From contig JAKAWJ010000013.1 in the NCBI GenBank assembly GCA_021817005.1, forward strand, positions 1 to 45,804: a stretch of 45,804 nt of DNA, given 5' to 3'. The DNA is from an archaeon. GTDB lineage: Archaea > Thermoproteota > Thermoprotei_A > Marsarchaeales > Marsarchaeaceae. A program made the translations under genes and the position numbers. A model generated the notes under the pieces. The model did no database searches. It was not told where the DNA came from and saw only the letters and a program-made list of their open reading frames with translations. This document shows positions 17,066 through 26,163 of this stretch, piece after piece; the stretch's first letter is position 1; every line of letters starts with the position of its first letter.

Positions 17066-17297
17066 ACTGACTTAATGTATATCCTCAAGGGAGGGCATGA
17101 GTTATTAGGCTTGGCGAACAAAGGAGGAGAGGGGGATGGCGCGGGGCGGTTGATAAATCGAACTTCAATAAACACCATCTTCCGAAGGTATACCCTCCCC
17201 TCGTTTGGAAGGCTGCTTAACCTTTACGCGCCTCTTGACCAATTGCACTCGCAGCAGCTGAATCAGAGCCTATTCGTTTGCAACCTTGTTTCACGTG

Positions 17298-17564
17298 TCA
17301 ACGGTTTCTAGGTTGAACAGATGTTTCGCGAATCAAATTGGCGGCGTATCCTGATTTTTGTATCGATTCTTCAATATCTGACAGTTTCAACTTAGTCTCG
17401 TCAAAATCGACGTATATTTTGTTGAGCATAACTGAGCTTCCCACGTTAATCACGCCGTCGAGCCCCTTTAATTTCTTCTCGATTCCGAGCAAACACTGCG
17501 CGCAGTCCGCATCTCTCACACTAAAGGCCAATCTCCTTATCTGATTCCGATGATTCGCGCTCAT
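17298..17564 (-). CDS. Heavy-metal-associated domain protein (copper chaperone-like)
   Basis: An 88-residue protein with one HMA ferredoxin-like domain. The metal site is [12 protein letters not shown] (C-x-x-C), followed by [19 protein letters not shown] and [12 protein letters not shown], the usual strand-helix ends. The ATG at 17564 overlaps the TGA of the P1B ATPase gene (ATGA), so the two are translated together. It probably delivers copper to the pump, which lacks its own HMA domain. The residues before the first Cys (DADC) differ from the usual GMTC. Confidence 0.88.
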   Translation of the reverse strand: MSANHRNQIRRLAFSVRDADCAQCLLGIEKKLKGLDGVINVGSSVMLNKIYVDFDETKLKLSDIEESIQKSGYAANLIRETSVQPRNR

Positions 17565-19663
17565 TTTCTTCCCTTCATCTTGGCTGTGTTTCCGAACCTA
17601 AAGAGAAGAAGAGAATTGGTGACGACGGTGACAGAGCTTATTGCCATAGCCCCGGCGGCAAGAAACGGCAAAAATCCGTAAATTTGTGCCCCGAAAATGG
17701 GCACGAGCGCTCCCGCAGCGATTGGGATTAGTAGCACGTTGTATGCAAATGCCCAGAAGAGATTCTGTCGAATCTTGCTCAAGGTTTTCCGGCTAAGTCT
17801 GATAGCGTTTGCTACATTCCTCAGGTCATCCTTTATCAGAACTATTCCTCCAGACTCTCTTGCGATATCGGTTCCGCTTCCAATCGCTATTCCGAGGTCT
17901 GCTCTAGCGAGAGCCGGGGCATCGTTTATGCCGTCACCCACCATGGCCACTATTTTTCCTTCCTTCTGAAGCTGTTCTATGATTTTCTCCTTCTCGTGCG
18001 GGAGGATACCAGCAAAATAGGTTTTGATTCCAAGCTCGTTTGCTATCGCCTTGGCAGTTCTGGGATTATCGCCTGTTAGCATAATTACCTCGATACCCAT
18101 GTCGTTCAGCTCATCTATAGTGGACTTCGCCGAAATCTTCAGGGTGTCGGCAAGGGCAATTGCACCGGCCAGTCTCCGATTGATGGACATGATAACTATG
18201 GTCTTCCCTGCTTCCTCCATTTCTGTTAGAAGAACCTCGCTCCCAGCGAGTTCGATTCCATTTTCATTTATGAAATGTCTGTTGCCCAAAATGATTTCGT
18301 CCTTGTCAAGAATGGCTCTAACCCCTTTTCCAGCTACAGCTTCGAAGTGCTGCACCTTTTGGAGGCTGAGCGAACGGTTCATTGCGTCTTTCACAATGGC
18401 TTGACCGAGCGGGTGTTCCGAGCCAAACTCAGCTGAGGCTGCTTTGAGGAGTAATTCTTCTTGCCCAATCGAGTCTAGCGGGACTATATCTGTGACGGAG
18501 GGCTGTCCGACTGTAAGGGTACCTGTCTTATCAAAGACTGCGGTGTTTATCTTGCTGGCAATTTCGAGATAGTCTCCGCCTTTGATTAGCACACCATTCT
18601 GGGCTCCCTTACTGGTTCCGACCAGGAGCGCGGCAGGAGTAGCTATCCCTAGCGCACACGGGCAAGATATTATTACCACGGACACAAATGCAAGAAGGGA
18701 AAAATCCAGTCCAATATGCCCAAAGAAATACCAAAACAGTCCTGAGACTGTAGCGATTGCAATCACCGCGGGGACAAAGAACGACGCCACTCTATCGGCA
18801 ACTCGTTGTATCGGCGCCTTTCCGACCTGAGCCTCTTCGACCAGTCTGACTATCTGGGAAAGAGCAGTATCTTGACCAACTTTTTCCGCCCTCAGTCTCA
18901 AAACCCCGGACAAGTTAACTGTTGCACCTATTACCTCATCCCCAACAGACTTCTCCGTGGGAATACTTTCGCCAGTAAGCATTGATTCGTCTACTGTTGA
19001 GTCGCCCTCGATAACAATCGAGTCTACAGGAATCTTTTCTCCGGGTCCAACAATCAGACTGTCCCCGGGACGGACCTCCTCTACAGGCACTACCCTCTCC
19101 GTCCCGTCCTCAATTCTGCGTGCGAGCGTGGGCTGGAGATCCGCCAGTTTTCGCACGGCGGCTGAGGCTCTGCTCTTTGAGTAGTGCTCTAAGAGCCTGC
19201 CGCTTAGTATGAGGGTGATTATTACCGCTGCCGTGTCAAAGTAGACTCCGGGAAAAATAAAGGCAGCAGGGTCAAAGGTAACCGCGGTAGAGTACGCCCA
19301 GGCTGTAGTGGTGCCCAAAGCTATGAGCACGTCCATGTTCCCCATCTTGTTTCGAAGACTGTTATACGTGCCTTTGTAGAAGCGCCAACCTATCACGAAC
19401 TGAATCGGAGATTCCATTGCGAAGAGAGAGTAGCGGGTCAACGACGGCGGCAGGAGTGGGATATAGGTTAGAACTAATATTGGGAAGGAAAGCAGAACCG
19501 ACGCTAGGACGCCTATTTTTAGGGTTCGGAGCTCTTTCTCTGGCGCAAGGAATTCCTGCATACATGTCTCGCTACAGAAAAAATATGTTACGCCGCGGAC
19601 CTTAGCTGTGAGTTTTGCACTCCGTTCGTCGACAAACATTCCACAGACTGGGTCCTTTGCCAT
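17561..19663 (-). CDS. copA: P1B-type copper-transporting ATPase with N-terminal YHS/TRASH domain
   Basis: A 700-residue copper efflux pump. Residues 1-40 form a YHS/TRASH metal-binding domain (DPVCGMFV, Cys30, Cys34) in place of the common HMA domain. Eight hydrophobic segments follow in P1B order. Key motifs are TGES (230-233), SCPCALG (333-339, the intramembrane metal site), DKTGTLT (378-384, phosphorylated Asp), a [11 protein letters not shown]is-Pro motif and [11 protein letters not shown]. The ATG at 19663 has AGGAG just upstream. An inverted repeat flanks its TATA box. The chaperone gene overlaps its end and a TRASH regulator lies upstream, so the locus is a copper-resistance unit. Silver transport is possible too. 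Confidence 0.95.
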   Translation of the reverse strand: MAKDPVCGMFVDERSAKLTAKVRGVTYFFCSETCMQEFLAPEKELRTLKIGVLASVLLSFPILVLTYIPLLPPSLTRYSLFAMESPIQFVIGWRFYKGTYNSLRNKMGNMDVLIALGTTTAWAYSTAVTFDPAAFIFPGVYFDTAAVIITLILSGRLLEHYSKSRASAAVRKLADLQPTLARRIEDGTERVVPVEEVRPGDSLIVGPGEKIPVDSIVIEGDSTVDESMLTGESIPTEKSVGDEVIGATVNLSGVLRLRAEKVGQDTALSQIVRLVEEAQVGKAPIQRVADRVASFFVPAVIAIATVSGLFWYFFGHIGLDFSLLAFVSVVIISCPCALGIATPAALLVGTSKGAQNGVLIKGGDYLEIASKINTAVFDKTGTLTVGQPSVTDIVPLDSIGQEELLLKAASAEFGSEHPLGQAIVKDAMNRSLSLQKVQHFEAVAGKGVRAILDKDEIILGNRHFINENGIELAGSEVLLTEMEEAGKTIVIMSINRRLAGAIALADTLKISAKSTIDELNDMGIEVIMLTGDNPRTAKAIANELGIKTYFAGILPHEKEKIIEQLQKEGKIVAMVGDGINDAPALARADLGIAIGSGTDIARESGGIVLIKDDLRNVANAIRLSRKTLSKIRQNLFWAFAYNVLLIPIAAGALVPIFGAQIYGFLPFLAAGAMAISSVTVVTNSLLLFRFGNTAKMKGRK

Positions 19664-19699
19664 AAGCTTCAGCTCCTACTTGAGGTGCTGCCCTTCGGC

Positions 19700-19738
19700 T
19701 AAGCAACGCATAAATATGGATCTTCTCGGAGTTGCTTA
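19700..19738 (-). promoter_or_regulatory. copA promoter inside an 8-bp inverted repeat
   Basis: TAAGCAAC at 19700-19707 and its exact reverse complement GTTGCTTA at 19731-19738 flank the sequence cataaatatgg, which reads CCATATTTATG on the copA strand and is its TATA box. A regulator bound to both arms would cover the promoter. TTAAGCAA recurs at 20443-20450, beside the TATA box of the YHS gene. The neighbouring AsnC-TRASH protein is the natural candidate regulator. Confidence 0.6.
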
Positions 19739-19749
19739 AGCTGTCAGCC

Positions 19750-20388
19750 TTACGATTGTAATGCAGGTCTCGCTAGCTTTCGGAGCTTTGACAGCCTCAA
19801 AGCATACTTCTCCAGATAAGCCCTCTTACATGTCTTGCAGCAAAAGTATCTGTCCGACTTGTCTACTCTAACTCTAAAGGGCCTTCCACTGGAAATGTCT
19901 CCATCACAATAGTCGCACTTCAATCTGATAGTGAGCTTTGTAGCTTCGAGCGAGACTGGGCCCTCCTTGATTATTTCAGTCACTACTTGAGTGGACGCCA
20001 GCTCCACATCAGAGCCAAGTGATGCGTTGTCTGCTAGAAACTTCTGGAGGATTTGTGGGCTTTCAAGAGCAAGCTTCAACAAGACGTATGGGCCCGCAAC
20101 CACATATGCGTCCTCAACTTCTGGAAGCCTTGCTAGCTTATTGGCTACTGCCGCTGCACATGGGGGTGGAACTTTAAGTGTGACAAGAGCTATAGCTTTT
20201 CGGTCAAGTGGAGATGAGGAGAGTATAGGCACGAACCCTCTGATAAGGCCCGCCTTGCGCATTCGGGCAATTCTAGCTGAAACAGTTGGCGTGCTCAATC
20301 CTGTTCTCTGCGCGATTTGCCTCATCGAGGCTCTGCCGTCGTCTATAAGTGTCTTCAGTATGCTGAGGTCGACTGAATCTGGCTTCAC
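19750..20388 (-). CDS. AsnC/Lrp-type regulator with C-terminal TRASH metal-sensor domain
   Basis: A 212-residue regulator. Residues 5-55 form an AsnC-type helix-turn-helix (ILKTLIDDGRASMRQIAQRT then GLSTPTVSARIARM). A ligand-binding ferredoxin-like core covers about 60-145, and a TRASH domain lies at 155-197 with Cys158, Cys161, Cys183/184 and Cys187. This architecture is known from archaeal copper regulators (CopT/CopR) that control P1B pumps. The gene is on the same strand as copA, just upstream, with its own promoter: a TATA-like CTCTATAC about 24 bases before the GTG start, suggesting a leaderless mRNA. Confidence 0.92.
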   Translation of the reverse strand: MKPDSVDLSILKTLIDDGRASMRQIAQRTGLSTPTVSARIARMRKAGLIRGFVPILSSSPLDRKAIALVTLKVPPPCAAAVANKLARLPEVEDAYVVAGPYVLLKLALESPQILQKFLADNASLGSDVELASTQVVTEIIKEGPVSLEATKLTIRLKCDYCDGDISSGRPFRVRVDKSDRYFCCKTCKRAYLEKYALRLSKLRKLARPALQS

Positions 20389-20434
20389 GCCATAAGTTGC
20401 ACTTAGATGATGTATAGAGTTTACGTTTGTAAGA

Positions 20435-20450
20435 CCGAAACTTTAAGCAA
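20435..20450 (+). promoter_or_regulatory. BRE/TATA of the YHS gene with operator-like motif
   Basis: CCGAAACTTTAAGCAA combines a purine-rich BRE-like stretch with a TTTAAG TATA box about 35 bases before the ATG at 20479. It includes TTAAGCAA, the same octamer found in the inverted repeat of the copA promoter, so both genes are probably under one copper-responsive regulator. Confidence 0.5.
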
Positions 20451-20478
20451 GGGCAGAAGGTGGTCATATCGAAGGTCA

Positions 20479-20619
20479 ATGGCTCAAGACCCCGTTTGCA
20501 AGATGCATGTGGATGAAAAGAGTGCCCACCTGAAGTCGGAGTATAACGGCAAGAATTATTATTTCTGTTCTGCAGAATGTAAAAGGTCATTCGATAGCAA
20601 CCCGAGAAAATTCACCTAG
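20479..20619 (+). CDS. Stand-alone YHS/TRASH metal-binding mini-protein
   Basis: A 46-residue protein that is a single YHS domain: DPVCKMHVDEKSAHLK, then NGKNYYFCSAECKRSF, with Cys6 and a C-x-x-x-C pair. It closely mirrors the N-terminal domain of the nearby copper ATPase. The ATG at 20479 is chosen because of the promoter 35 bases upstream and because the domain starts here as in copA; the frame's extension to 20407 is not domain-like. It resembles CopM-like small copper-binding proteins near archaeal cop loci. It is transcribed divergently from the TRASH regulator. Confidence 0.85.
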   Translation: MAQDPVCKMHVDEKSAHLKSEYNGKNYYFCSAECKRSFDSNPRKFT

Positions 20620-20691
20620 GCTTGAGTATGCCTCCGGCTGAAATCGGCAAGAGGTTCGGCATCTGATTCAAAGCATGCAGTCAGAAGTGGA

Positions 20692-22371
20692 TTAGGCTGA
20701 CCCAATCGGCACTTCTGGCTTAACCGCAGTTTCTTCCTTGCCCCATGTACTCAATTGTTGCCGAAGTGACCCACTCATGAATACACTGGCAACAACGGTG
20801 ATTGCTGAGATAGCTAATGCCAGCCAGAATATATTTACAATTGATTGGGCGAAAGCGTTCCTTAGACTCGGGAGTAATGGCTGAAGAGCCGGGTACTGTT
20901 GTATGAGTTGAGCCAGCACGGTTGGGGAAGAAAGAACTTGGCCCACCAAGTTCGGGTTACCGAGGAATGTCGCAGCCTGAGATTGGTATGCGGGTGGGAT
21001 CTTCGATACCAGCCCAACAAGTCCAGACTTGAAGCTATTCACTTGGTAAGAACCGAATATTGCGAGTCCGATGGCTTGGCCCAGGTTTCCCATAAACTGA
21101 GAAAGGGACGATGAGACTCCTATCTGACTGCGTGGTGCGCTGTATTGGATTGCAAGAACGACAGAGGTGAAGGTTGAACCTATTCCAGCTCCCACTATCG
21201 CAAGAAGCTCCATAAGGGTTGTGAGTGAAATATCTGGGCCGGCAATTGCTACAAAGTAAACACTGATGGTCGTAGCGATCAGGCCGACGAGCACTGGCCA
21301 TCGGTAGGGAATCTTTGTCGCGAGCTGGCCGGTTAACACCGACGCTACAATCATCGGGATCAGAAGTGCGTTTAGCACGTTTCTCCCATCGGCTATATTA
21401 CCGGCCAGACCGGCCTGAACGAATAGAGGGACGAACGAAAGCATTGAGAAAAATGCAGCGCCCCTTAAAAATGAAACGGTGGCAGCCGACGATATTACCC
21501 TATTTCTGAAGAGTTTGAGTGGTAATACTGGTTCGGCGGCAAACCGTTCGGTGTGAATAAAATCAACAAATAAGATAACGGAAGCTCCAAAAGTCACTAT
21601 TTCCTGCCAGGATAGCCAGGGGTAAGTCGAGCCGCCGTTCAAGAATCCGAGAATGAGTAAAGCCACCCAAGCGGCGAGCAGGCTGATACCCTTCCAATCA
21701 AGCACGGGTTTCGCAACATTGTTTCTTGACTCCCTAAGACCTAGGGTTATCAGAGCTAACGATGCGATACCCAGAGGGAGGTTGACATAAAATACCCATC
21801 TCCAGCTTATCGCTTGAACTATGTAAGATCCGACAGAAGGTCCTACTACGGCGGCTATCCCGAATATACTTGCAAAAATACCTTGTGCAAGTCCACGTCT
21901 CTGAGGGGGAAAGACCACTCCAACTACCGCGATTGCGATTGGGAAGAAAGCACCGCTTCCCACGCCTTGGAGAGCCCTGAAGACAATTAATTCATCAATA
22001 TTCTTGGATGCCCCGGAGAGCGCAGAGCCAATCATGAACACGGCGAGGCCAGTGATAAAGAGCCTCTTTCTGCCGAACAGGTCGGAGAGTTTTCCAAAAA
22101 CTGGCATTGCGACCGTCTGTGACAAGATATAGGCGCTAAAGACCCAAGCGTATAGGCTCAGCCCGCCCAAGTCGGAAATTATTGTGGGGCCAGCCGTGGC
22201 GACAATTGTCTGGTCCATCGCGCCCATTAGGAGGCCCGTTATCAGTCCGGCGACTATAGGGGCGAGAGTCCGAAACGGGGGAAAATTGCCTGCTAGCACA
22301 GTTGCGCTTTGACGCGGGGGGTCTACCTTTGTCTGTGTGGCTTCGTTACTCTTAGGTGGCTCCAATAGCAT
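20692..22371 (-). CDS. MFS exporter, DHA2 family (14 TM)
   Basis: A 559-residue transporter with about 14 transmembrane segments after a 35-residue polar head. GLLMGAMDQTIVATAGPTII is the DHA2 motif D1 region, GKLSDLFGRKRLF is motif A, and FGIAAVVGPSVGSYIV with SWRWVFYVNLPLG is the motif C region. A long extracytoplasmic loop before the last helix (about 450-520) is typical for the group. The ATG at 22371 follows the PadR stop directly (TGAATG), so regulator and exporter form one operon, as in multidrug efflux loci. Substrates are unknown. Confidence 0.93.
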   Translation of the reverse strand: MLLEPPKSNEATQTKVDPPRQSATVLAGNFPPFRTLAPIVAGLITGLLMGAMDQTIVATAGPTIISDLGGLSLYAWVFSAYILSQTVAMPVFGKLSDLFGRKRLFITGLAVFMIGSALSGASKNIDELIVFRALQGVGSGAFFPIAIAVVGVVFPPQRRGLAQGIFASIFGIAAVVGPSVGSYIVQAISWRWVFYVNLPLGIASLALITLGLRESRNNVAKPVLDWKGISLLAAWVALLILGFLNGGSTYPWLSWQEIVTFGASVILFVDFIHTERFAAEPVLPLKLFRNRVISSAATVSFLRGAAFFSMLSFVPLFVQAGLAGNIADGRNVLNALLIPMIVASVLTGQLATKIPYRWPVLVGLIATTISVYFVAIAGPDISLTTLMELLAIVGAGIGSTFTSVVLAIQYSAPRSQIGVSSSLSQFMGNLGQAIGLAIFGSYQVNSFKSGLVGLVSKIPPAYQSQAATFLGNPNLVGQVLSSPTVLAQLIQQYPALQPLLPSLRNAFAQSIVNIFWLALAISAITVVASVFMSGSLRQQLSTWGKEETAVKPEVPIGSA

Positions 22372-23103
22372 TCAACTCGTTCTACGAACGTCTTCATGCG
22401 CTTTCAAGTTATGCTCTTGTCGCGCGACTACATTCCTGACCGGCTCCTTCAGCCTTGTACTTGCTTTGGCCCTTACATGACGGTCAATAGTGGTCGTCTT
22501 TGGCAAGCTAGGCCGCACACTTTGAAAATCATGAGATTTTGTAATGACCCACTTAAGTTGACGCTCAAGCTCTAGAGCATATTCCCCAAGAATGTAGCTT
22601 GCTTCATTATCCGGGATTTGCCTCAGTTTGGTGCCAAGCAGGCGCCTGACAATTTCGAACTGAGCCTTTGATCCATCCACTATAAACTCGTCTAGGTGGC
22701 TCGGGTCAAGAAGATCAGCAACGATATACCTGAGGGATATCCATTTTGTGGACATGCGGGCGAAAATCTCACCGCAGTCTTTCAGCCGCTCTAGACCGAG
22801 GCGAGTTATGCCGTAGAGGTGAAGTCCTTTCCTTCTACCCTTGGATCCCAACTCAGTAATGTATTCCTTCTCATGCAGTTTTTTCAAAAGCGGATAGACC
22901 GAACCGGCGCCGGGTTTCCATGCGCCACCGGTAGTCGCTTCCACTGACTGAATTATTTCATATCCGTAAGAAGGTTTGGTAGCTAACTTGTGTAAGATGA
23001 AATATGTGAGGAGACCCCCCGGGGCGCCGCGCATGTAAGTGGGCTCATCCAGAAGGCATGTGTCACCTCGGATTCGGCTGTCTTTCGTTGCTTTATTGTG
23101 CAA
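22372..23103 (-). CDS. PadR-family transcriptional regulator
   Basis: A 243-residue protein. The winged-helix domain reads LTYFILHKLATKPSYGYEII, then GGAWKPGAGSVYPLLKKLHE and LYGITRLGLERL, the PadR hallmarks. A longer-than-usual C-terminal part (about 110-243) may dimerise. It is directly followed by the DHA2 exporter gene. The TTG start at 23103 gives a 23-residue head before MRGAPGGLLTY; the ATG at 23034 is the alternative and gives the usual PadR N-terminus. A strong operator-like repeat lies 30-60 bases upstream of the TTG, so it probably autoregulates. Confidence 0.9.
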   Translation of the reverse strand: MHNKATKDSRIRGDTCLLDEPTYMRGAPGGLLTYFILHKLATKPSYGYEIIQSVEATTGGAWKPGAGSVYPLLKKLHEKEYITELGSKGRRKGLHLYGITRLGLERLKDCGEIFARMSTKWISLRYIVADLLDPSHLDEFIVDGSKAQFEIVRRLLGTKLRQIPDNEASYILGEYALELERQLKWVITKSHDFQSVRPSLPKTTTIDRHVRAKASTRLKEPVRNVVARQEHNLKAHEDVRRTS

Positions 23104-23132
23104 GATATAGGGAATTGTTTTGGTGGAGTCAC

Positions 23133-23164
23133 ATATATCGTTTACGATATAATTTACGATATAT
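23133..23164 (-). promoter_or_regulatory. PadR operator/promoter: ATATCGT inverted and direct repeats
   Basis: ATATCGT and ACGATAT form a 7-bp inverted repeat spaced by two bases at 23135-23150, and TTTACGATATA repeats directly (23141-23151 and 23153-23163). The middle AATTATAT on the padR strand can serve as the TATA box, so a bound repressor would block it. It is the only such repeat noticed in the window. Confidence 0.65.
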
Positions 23165-23364
23165 AACTCCCACGGCTAGAATAGGTGCCGCATCATCATT
23201 GAGGAATGTTCAATATTGTAGCCTTGTTGACTACGTGCAGCCCGACACTGGGTCGCTGCTGAGTTCTCCGTGACAAAGAATCTGGGTCTTTTGAGCTTCT
23301 CTTTAGGCAGCTAAAAAGCGTCTCTTTTTTGCTTTCTCGTGCGGTTTTTAACTCTCTGATTGAT

Positions 23365-24099
23365 GTGAACACAGAGAGAGGATTGAAACTCGACTCTTTG
23401 GCGTTGCTCTCGCTGATATTGATACTCTCAATTTTTCCGACTGTTGGTGCGTCTGGAGACGCCCAAGGTTACGTATCCTACCGCATAACCATCAATTCCT
23501 TATCCGATTTGACGAACTCACTTACATTTGTCTTGAATGAGACCGTTTTACCAGCTGAACAGCCAAACATGTCTTGGGTGAGCATTAACTTCAATTCACC
23601 TCTTCAGAACTTTACATATTCCCGCTTGGTAAATAATTCGCTTCCTCTGTTTCCCATACTGCCACATATTTCAAACCAGAGCATATCTTATTCAGATCAG
23701 GGCAACGTCACGATTTCCCTTAGGGACGCGGGAGCGATGACGGCATCATTCTCAGGACAGACGTACCAGCTTCGATACTACGACTTTTACGCCTCACTCA
23801 CTACGCAGCACAACACCACGGCTCTATATGGAAACTTTTCTGTCTTTCCATCAGGGTTGTTATTCTCCTTTGTCACGCACTTGAATGGAGGAGTAACCCT
23901 TAGCGGTTCGCTCGTGGGTACAAACCTACCGTTGAATTCCTCGAGCCCTTCTGCAACCGAGGGAGTTATGATCGGCGCCAGTTCTGCAGCCGTAGCCGCT
24001 GCGATAATTATTCCTTGGAAGGTGCGGAAGGGCCAGAATTCGAGTCCTACGACACCTACCTCGGACAGTGTCAATAGACCGATTTACTGGGTAGATTAG
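23365..24099 (+). CDS. Exported, sequon-rich surface protein with C-terminal anchor
   Basis: About 244 residues from the GTG at 23365 (a TTG at 23329 would add 12). A signal peptide (LKLDSLALLSLILILSIFPT) is followed by an exterior domain with many N-glycosylation sequons (NET, NMS, NFT, NNS, NQS, NVT, NTT, NFS, NSS). Near the end comes a hydrophobic helix (GASSAAVAAAIIIPW) and a basic stop (KVRKG). It is a type I membrane protein of unknown family. It lies 17 bases before an ABC ATPase gene on the same strand, so it may belong to that transporter's operon. Confidence 0.75.
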   Translation: MNTERGLKLDSLALLSLILILSIFPTVGASGDAQGYVSYRITINSLSDLTNSLTFVLNETVLPAEQPNMSWVSINFNSPLQNFTYSRLVNNSLPLFPILPHISNQSISYSDQGNVTISLRDAGAMTASFSGQTYQLRYYDFYASLTTQHNTTALYGNFSVFPSGLLFSFVTHLNGGVTLSGSLVGTNLPLNSSSPSATEGVMIGASSAAVAAAIIIPWKVRKGQNSSPTTPTSDSVNRPIYWVD

Positions 24100-24116
24100 A
24101 TCCGGGTTGTTCATAT

Positions 24117-25061
24117 GTGACTGAGCCTGTAGCCCTACTCGACGCTGCTTCAAAACGCTACGGCAGGAAAACCATTGGTCCGCTGAGCCTGGCTCTCACG
24201 CGGGGAGAAGTGATGGGTCTTCTCGGCCCTAACGGATCTGGCAAAACGACTACCATCCGGATGCTGCTCGGCTTGGTTAGGGCGTCTTCTGGACGAGTTC
24301 TACTAAACGGAAGAGATCCGGTCGAAGAACATGAACGCGCTCTCCGGGGAGTAGGGTATTCTCCTGAACTTCCAAATATTCAGACTTTTCTTACTCCGAA
24401 TGAACTGCTGTCCATAGTTTGTTCAGAACTGGGCCTTGGATCCCATGAGTCACTTGATGAGTCTCGAAGGTTACTTGAAGCCGTCGGCCTCGCAGAGTAT
24501 GCGAACACAAAGGTTGGGAAATTGAGTAAGGGTATGCTGCAGAGACTGGCTCTAGCCCAGGCGATGCTGGGTTCTCCATCAATCCTCATTCTGGATGAAC
24601 CGATTATTGGTGTAGATCCGGCAGGTGCAGTGCACTTCAGAGAGATGTTCAGGGAGTTTGCGAAGAATGGTGGTACGATTCTCTTATCTTCGCATATAAT
24701 GTCTGAAGTCAGCGCACTCTGTAATTCCGCAACCATGCTACACAATGGCAGGGTGATGTTTAGCGGATCTTTGGATGAGATAGTGCGGGCTAAACTTCAG
24801 GGAAAAGTGGTGGTTGTTGAAGCCGAGGGACTAGGAGAGAAAGAGATTGGCCTTATCAGAAATCTGGAAGGAGTGCAGGAAATAAAGCAGTCAACAGGGA
24901 CTATTGAAATCGTTGTGGCGCCTTCAGCCACCGACATGAGACCAGAAATTGCAAGAATAATCGTGAATTCTGGTCGGCGTCTCCATTCAATCAAATATGA
25001 GGATAACCTCCTCGAGCGCGCATATGTTGCGTCACTGGCAGGTGGCGGAGCTGAATCCTAG
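24117..25061 (+). CDS. ABC transporter ATPase, ABC-2 (export) type
   Basis: A 314-residue ATP-binding subunit. Walker A is GPNGSGKTT, a Q-loop-like region is GYSPELPNIQTFLTPNE (the Q is replaced by a Pro-Glu context, as in the CcmA/NatA group), the signature is LSKGMLQRLALAQ, Walker B is ILILDEP, and SSHIMSE holds the switch His. A C-terminal DUF4162-like tail (about 225-314) is usual for ABC-2 exporters. The start is GTG at 24117. The permease gene overlaps its 3' end. The pair probably exports a lipid-linked, peptide or drug substrate, or acts on the preceding surface protein. Confidence 0.93.
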   Translation: MTEPVALLDAASKRYGRKTIGPLSLALTRGEVMGLLGPNGSGKTTTIRMLLGLVRASSGRVLLNGRDPVEEHERALRGVGYSPELPNIQTFLTPNELLSIVCSELGLGSHESLDESRRLLEAVGLAEYANTKVGKLSKGMLQRLALAQAMLGSPSILILDEPIIGVDPAGAVHFREMFREFAKNGGTILLSSHIMSEVSALCNSATMLHNGRVMFSGSLDEIVRAKLQGKVVVVEAEGLGEKEIGLIRNLEGVQEIKQSTGTIEIVVAPSATDMRPEIARIIVNSGRRLHSIKYEDNLLERAYVASLAGGGAES

Positions 25062-25902
25062 ATTTTGGGTAGTCTTTGCGAGGTATGAGGTCAAAAGGGC
25101 CCTCGCAAGAAAGAAGGTTCTCGTCCTGGTTGCCTTTACCCTGCTTATTGACGTCGCGCTCTATTTCGGATTGGCCAGAGTAGCCGCAACCCACATCCCT
25201 CCTACATACTATCCATTTATGTGGGTGGTTGGAACATTCCTCCCACAATCTTTGCTTCTTTCGTTCGTGGCGATTTTCATTTCAGCCGGAGCAATGAGTG
25301 AGGAATACGAGCAGGGTACGGCCGAACTAATGTTATCAAAGCCTGTCGCGAAATCTGATTTCCTGCTTGGTAAATTTTTTGGTGGATATTTGCTCGTCTT
25401 TCTAGTTATTGGGCTGAACGCCTTGGCAGTCCTCACCATCTCTTCAATCCTGTTTGGCCCACAGTCTTCTATTGGCTTGATCCCTCCAGTGATTCTGCTG
25501 CAAACCTATTCAGTGTTGCTGTTCTATGCTTTTGGATTCACCGCAGGTGAGGTGATAAGACGCTCGAGCCTCTCGTACATTATTTCTTCGCTAATTCTCC
25601 TTTCCAGTGTAGTAAGCGGACTATATCTCACTATCGTCTATGGAATCACGGGTCAGTCGTACTACTTACACTTGGACGCGTATTTGCCCACTACAGTAGT
25701 GCAGTCGACACCAATTCAGTTCGCTAGGGCACACCTTAGTGGACCGGGAGATTTCATGCTTGGACTTCTGACTCTGGGTTCTTCATCCACCCTTCCTAAA
25801 TTTGACGCGTCCGCGATTACCGTCCTGGTCTATACCGTAGGCGCATTTCTGGTGGGGTTCATCTATTTCCGGTTCACAGATGTATCGAAAAGAGTCAGCT
25901 GA
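25024..25902 (+). CDS. ABC-2 type transporter permease
   Basis: From ATG 25024 the protein has 292 residues and six hydrophobic segments: one after FARYEVKRALARKKVLVL, then IFISAGAMSEEYEQGTAELM, the typical ABC-2 loop with the conserved Glu-rich turn after TM2, and SKPVAKSDFLLGKFFGGYLL. The start lies 38 bases inside the ATPase gene; an earlier in-frame ATG (24997) would add nine unconvincing residues. It pairs with the ATPase just upstream. The substrate is unknown. Confidence 0.9.
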   Translation: MLRHWQVAELNPRFWVVFARYEVKRALARKKVLVLVAFTLLIDVALYFGLARVAATHIPPTYYPFMWVVGTFLPQSLLLSFVAIFISAGAMSEEYEQGTAELMLSKPVAKSDFLLGKFFGGYLLVFLVIGLNALAVLTISSILFGPQSSIGLIPPVILLQTYSVLLFYAFGFTAGEVIRRSSLSYIISSLILLSSVVSGLYLTIVYGITGQSYYLHLDAYLPTTVVQSTPIQFARAHLSGPGDFMLGLLTLGSSSTLPKFDASAITVLVYTVGAFLVGFIYFRFTDVSKRVS

Positions 25903-26163
25903 GTCTGGGGCCCGCCTCGCAATTAACTGGGCTCGGTGAACAGCCATGTGGTCTACCTCTTAATGAGTCCATTGCATCAACAGGAGTAGGAAGCACGTTC
26001 GGGTCTCGATTGGGTTCGGCAGCCATTAACTCAGCTAAAGCAGGTCACCTTACATTGGCACGTTGACCGCACTCGCAAGCGCCTCTCTTCGATATACAAG
26101 CAAGTTGTTCAAGGTATACCTGTAAAATGTCGTAACCGAGCAGTTGCGAGAGAATTGAGCGGA

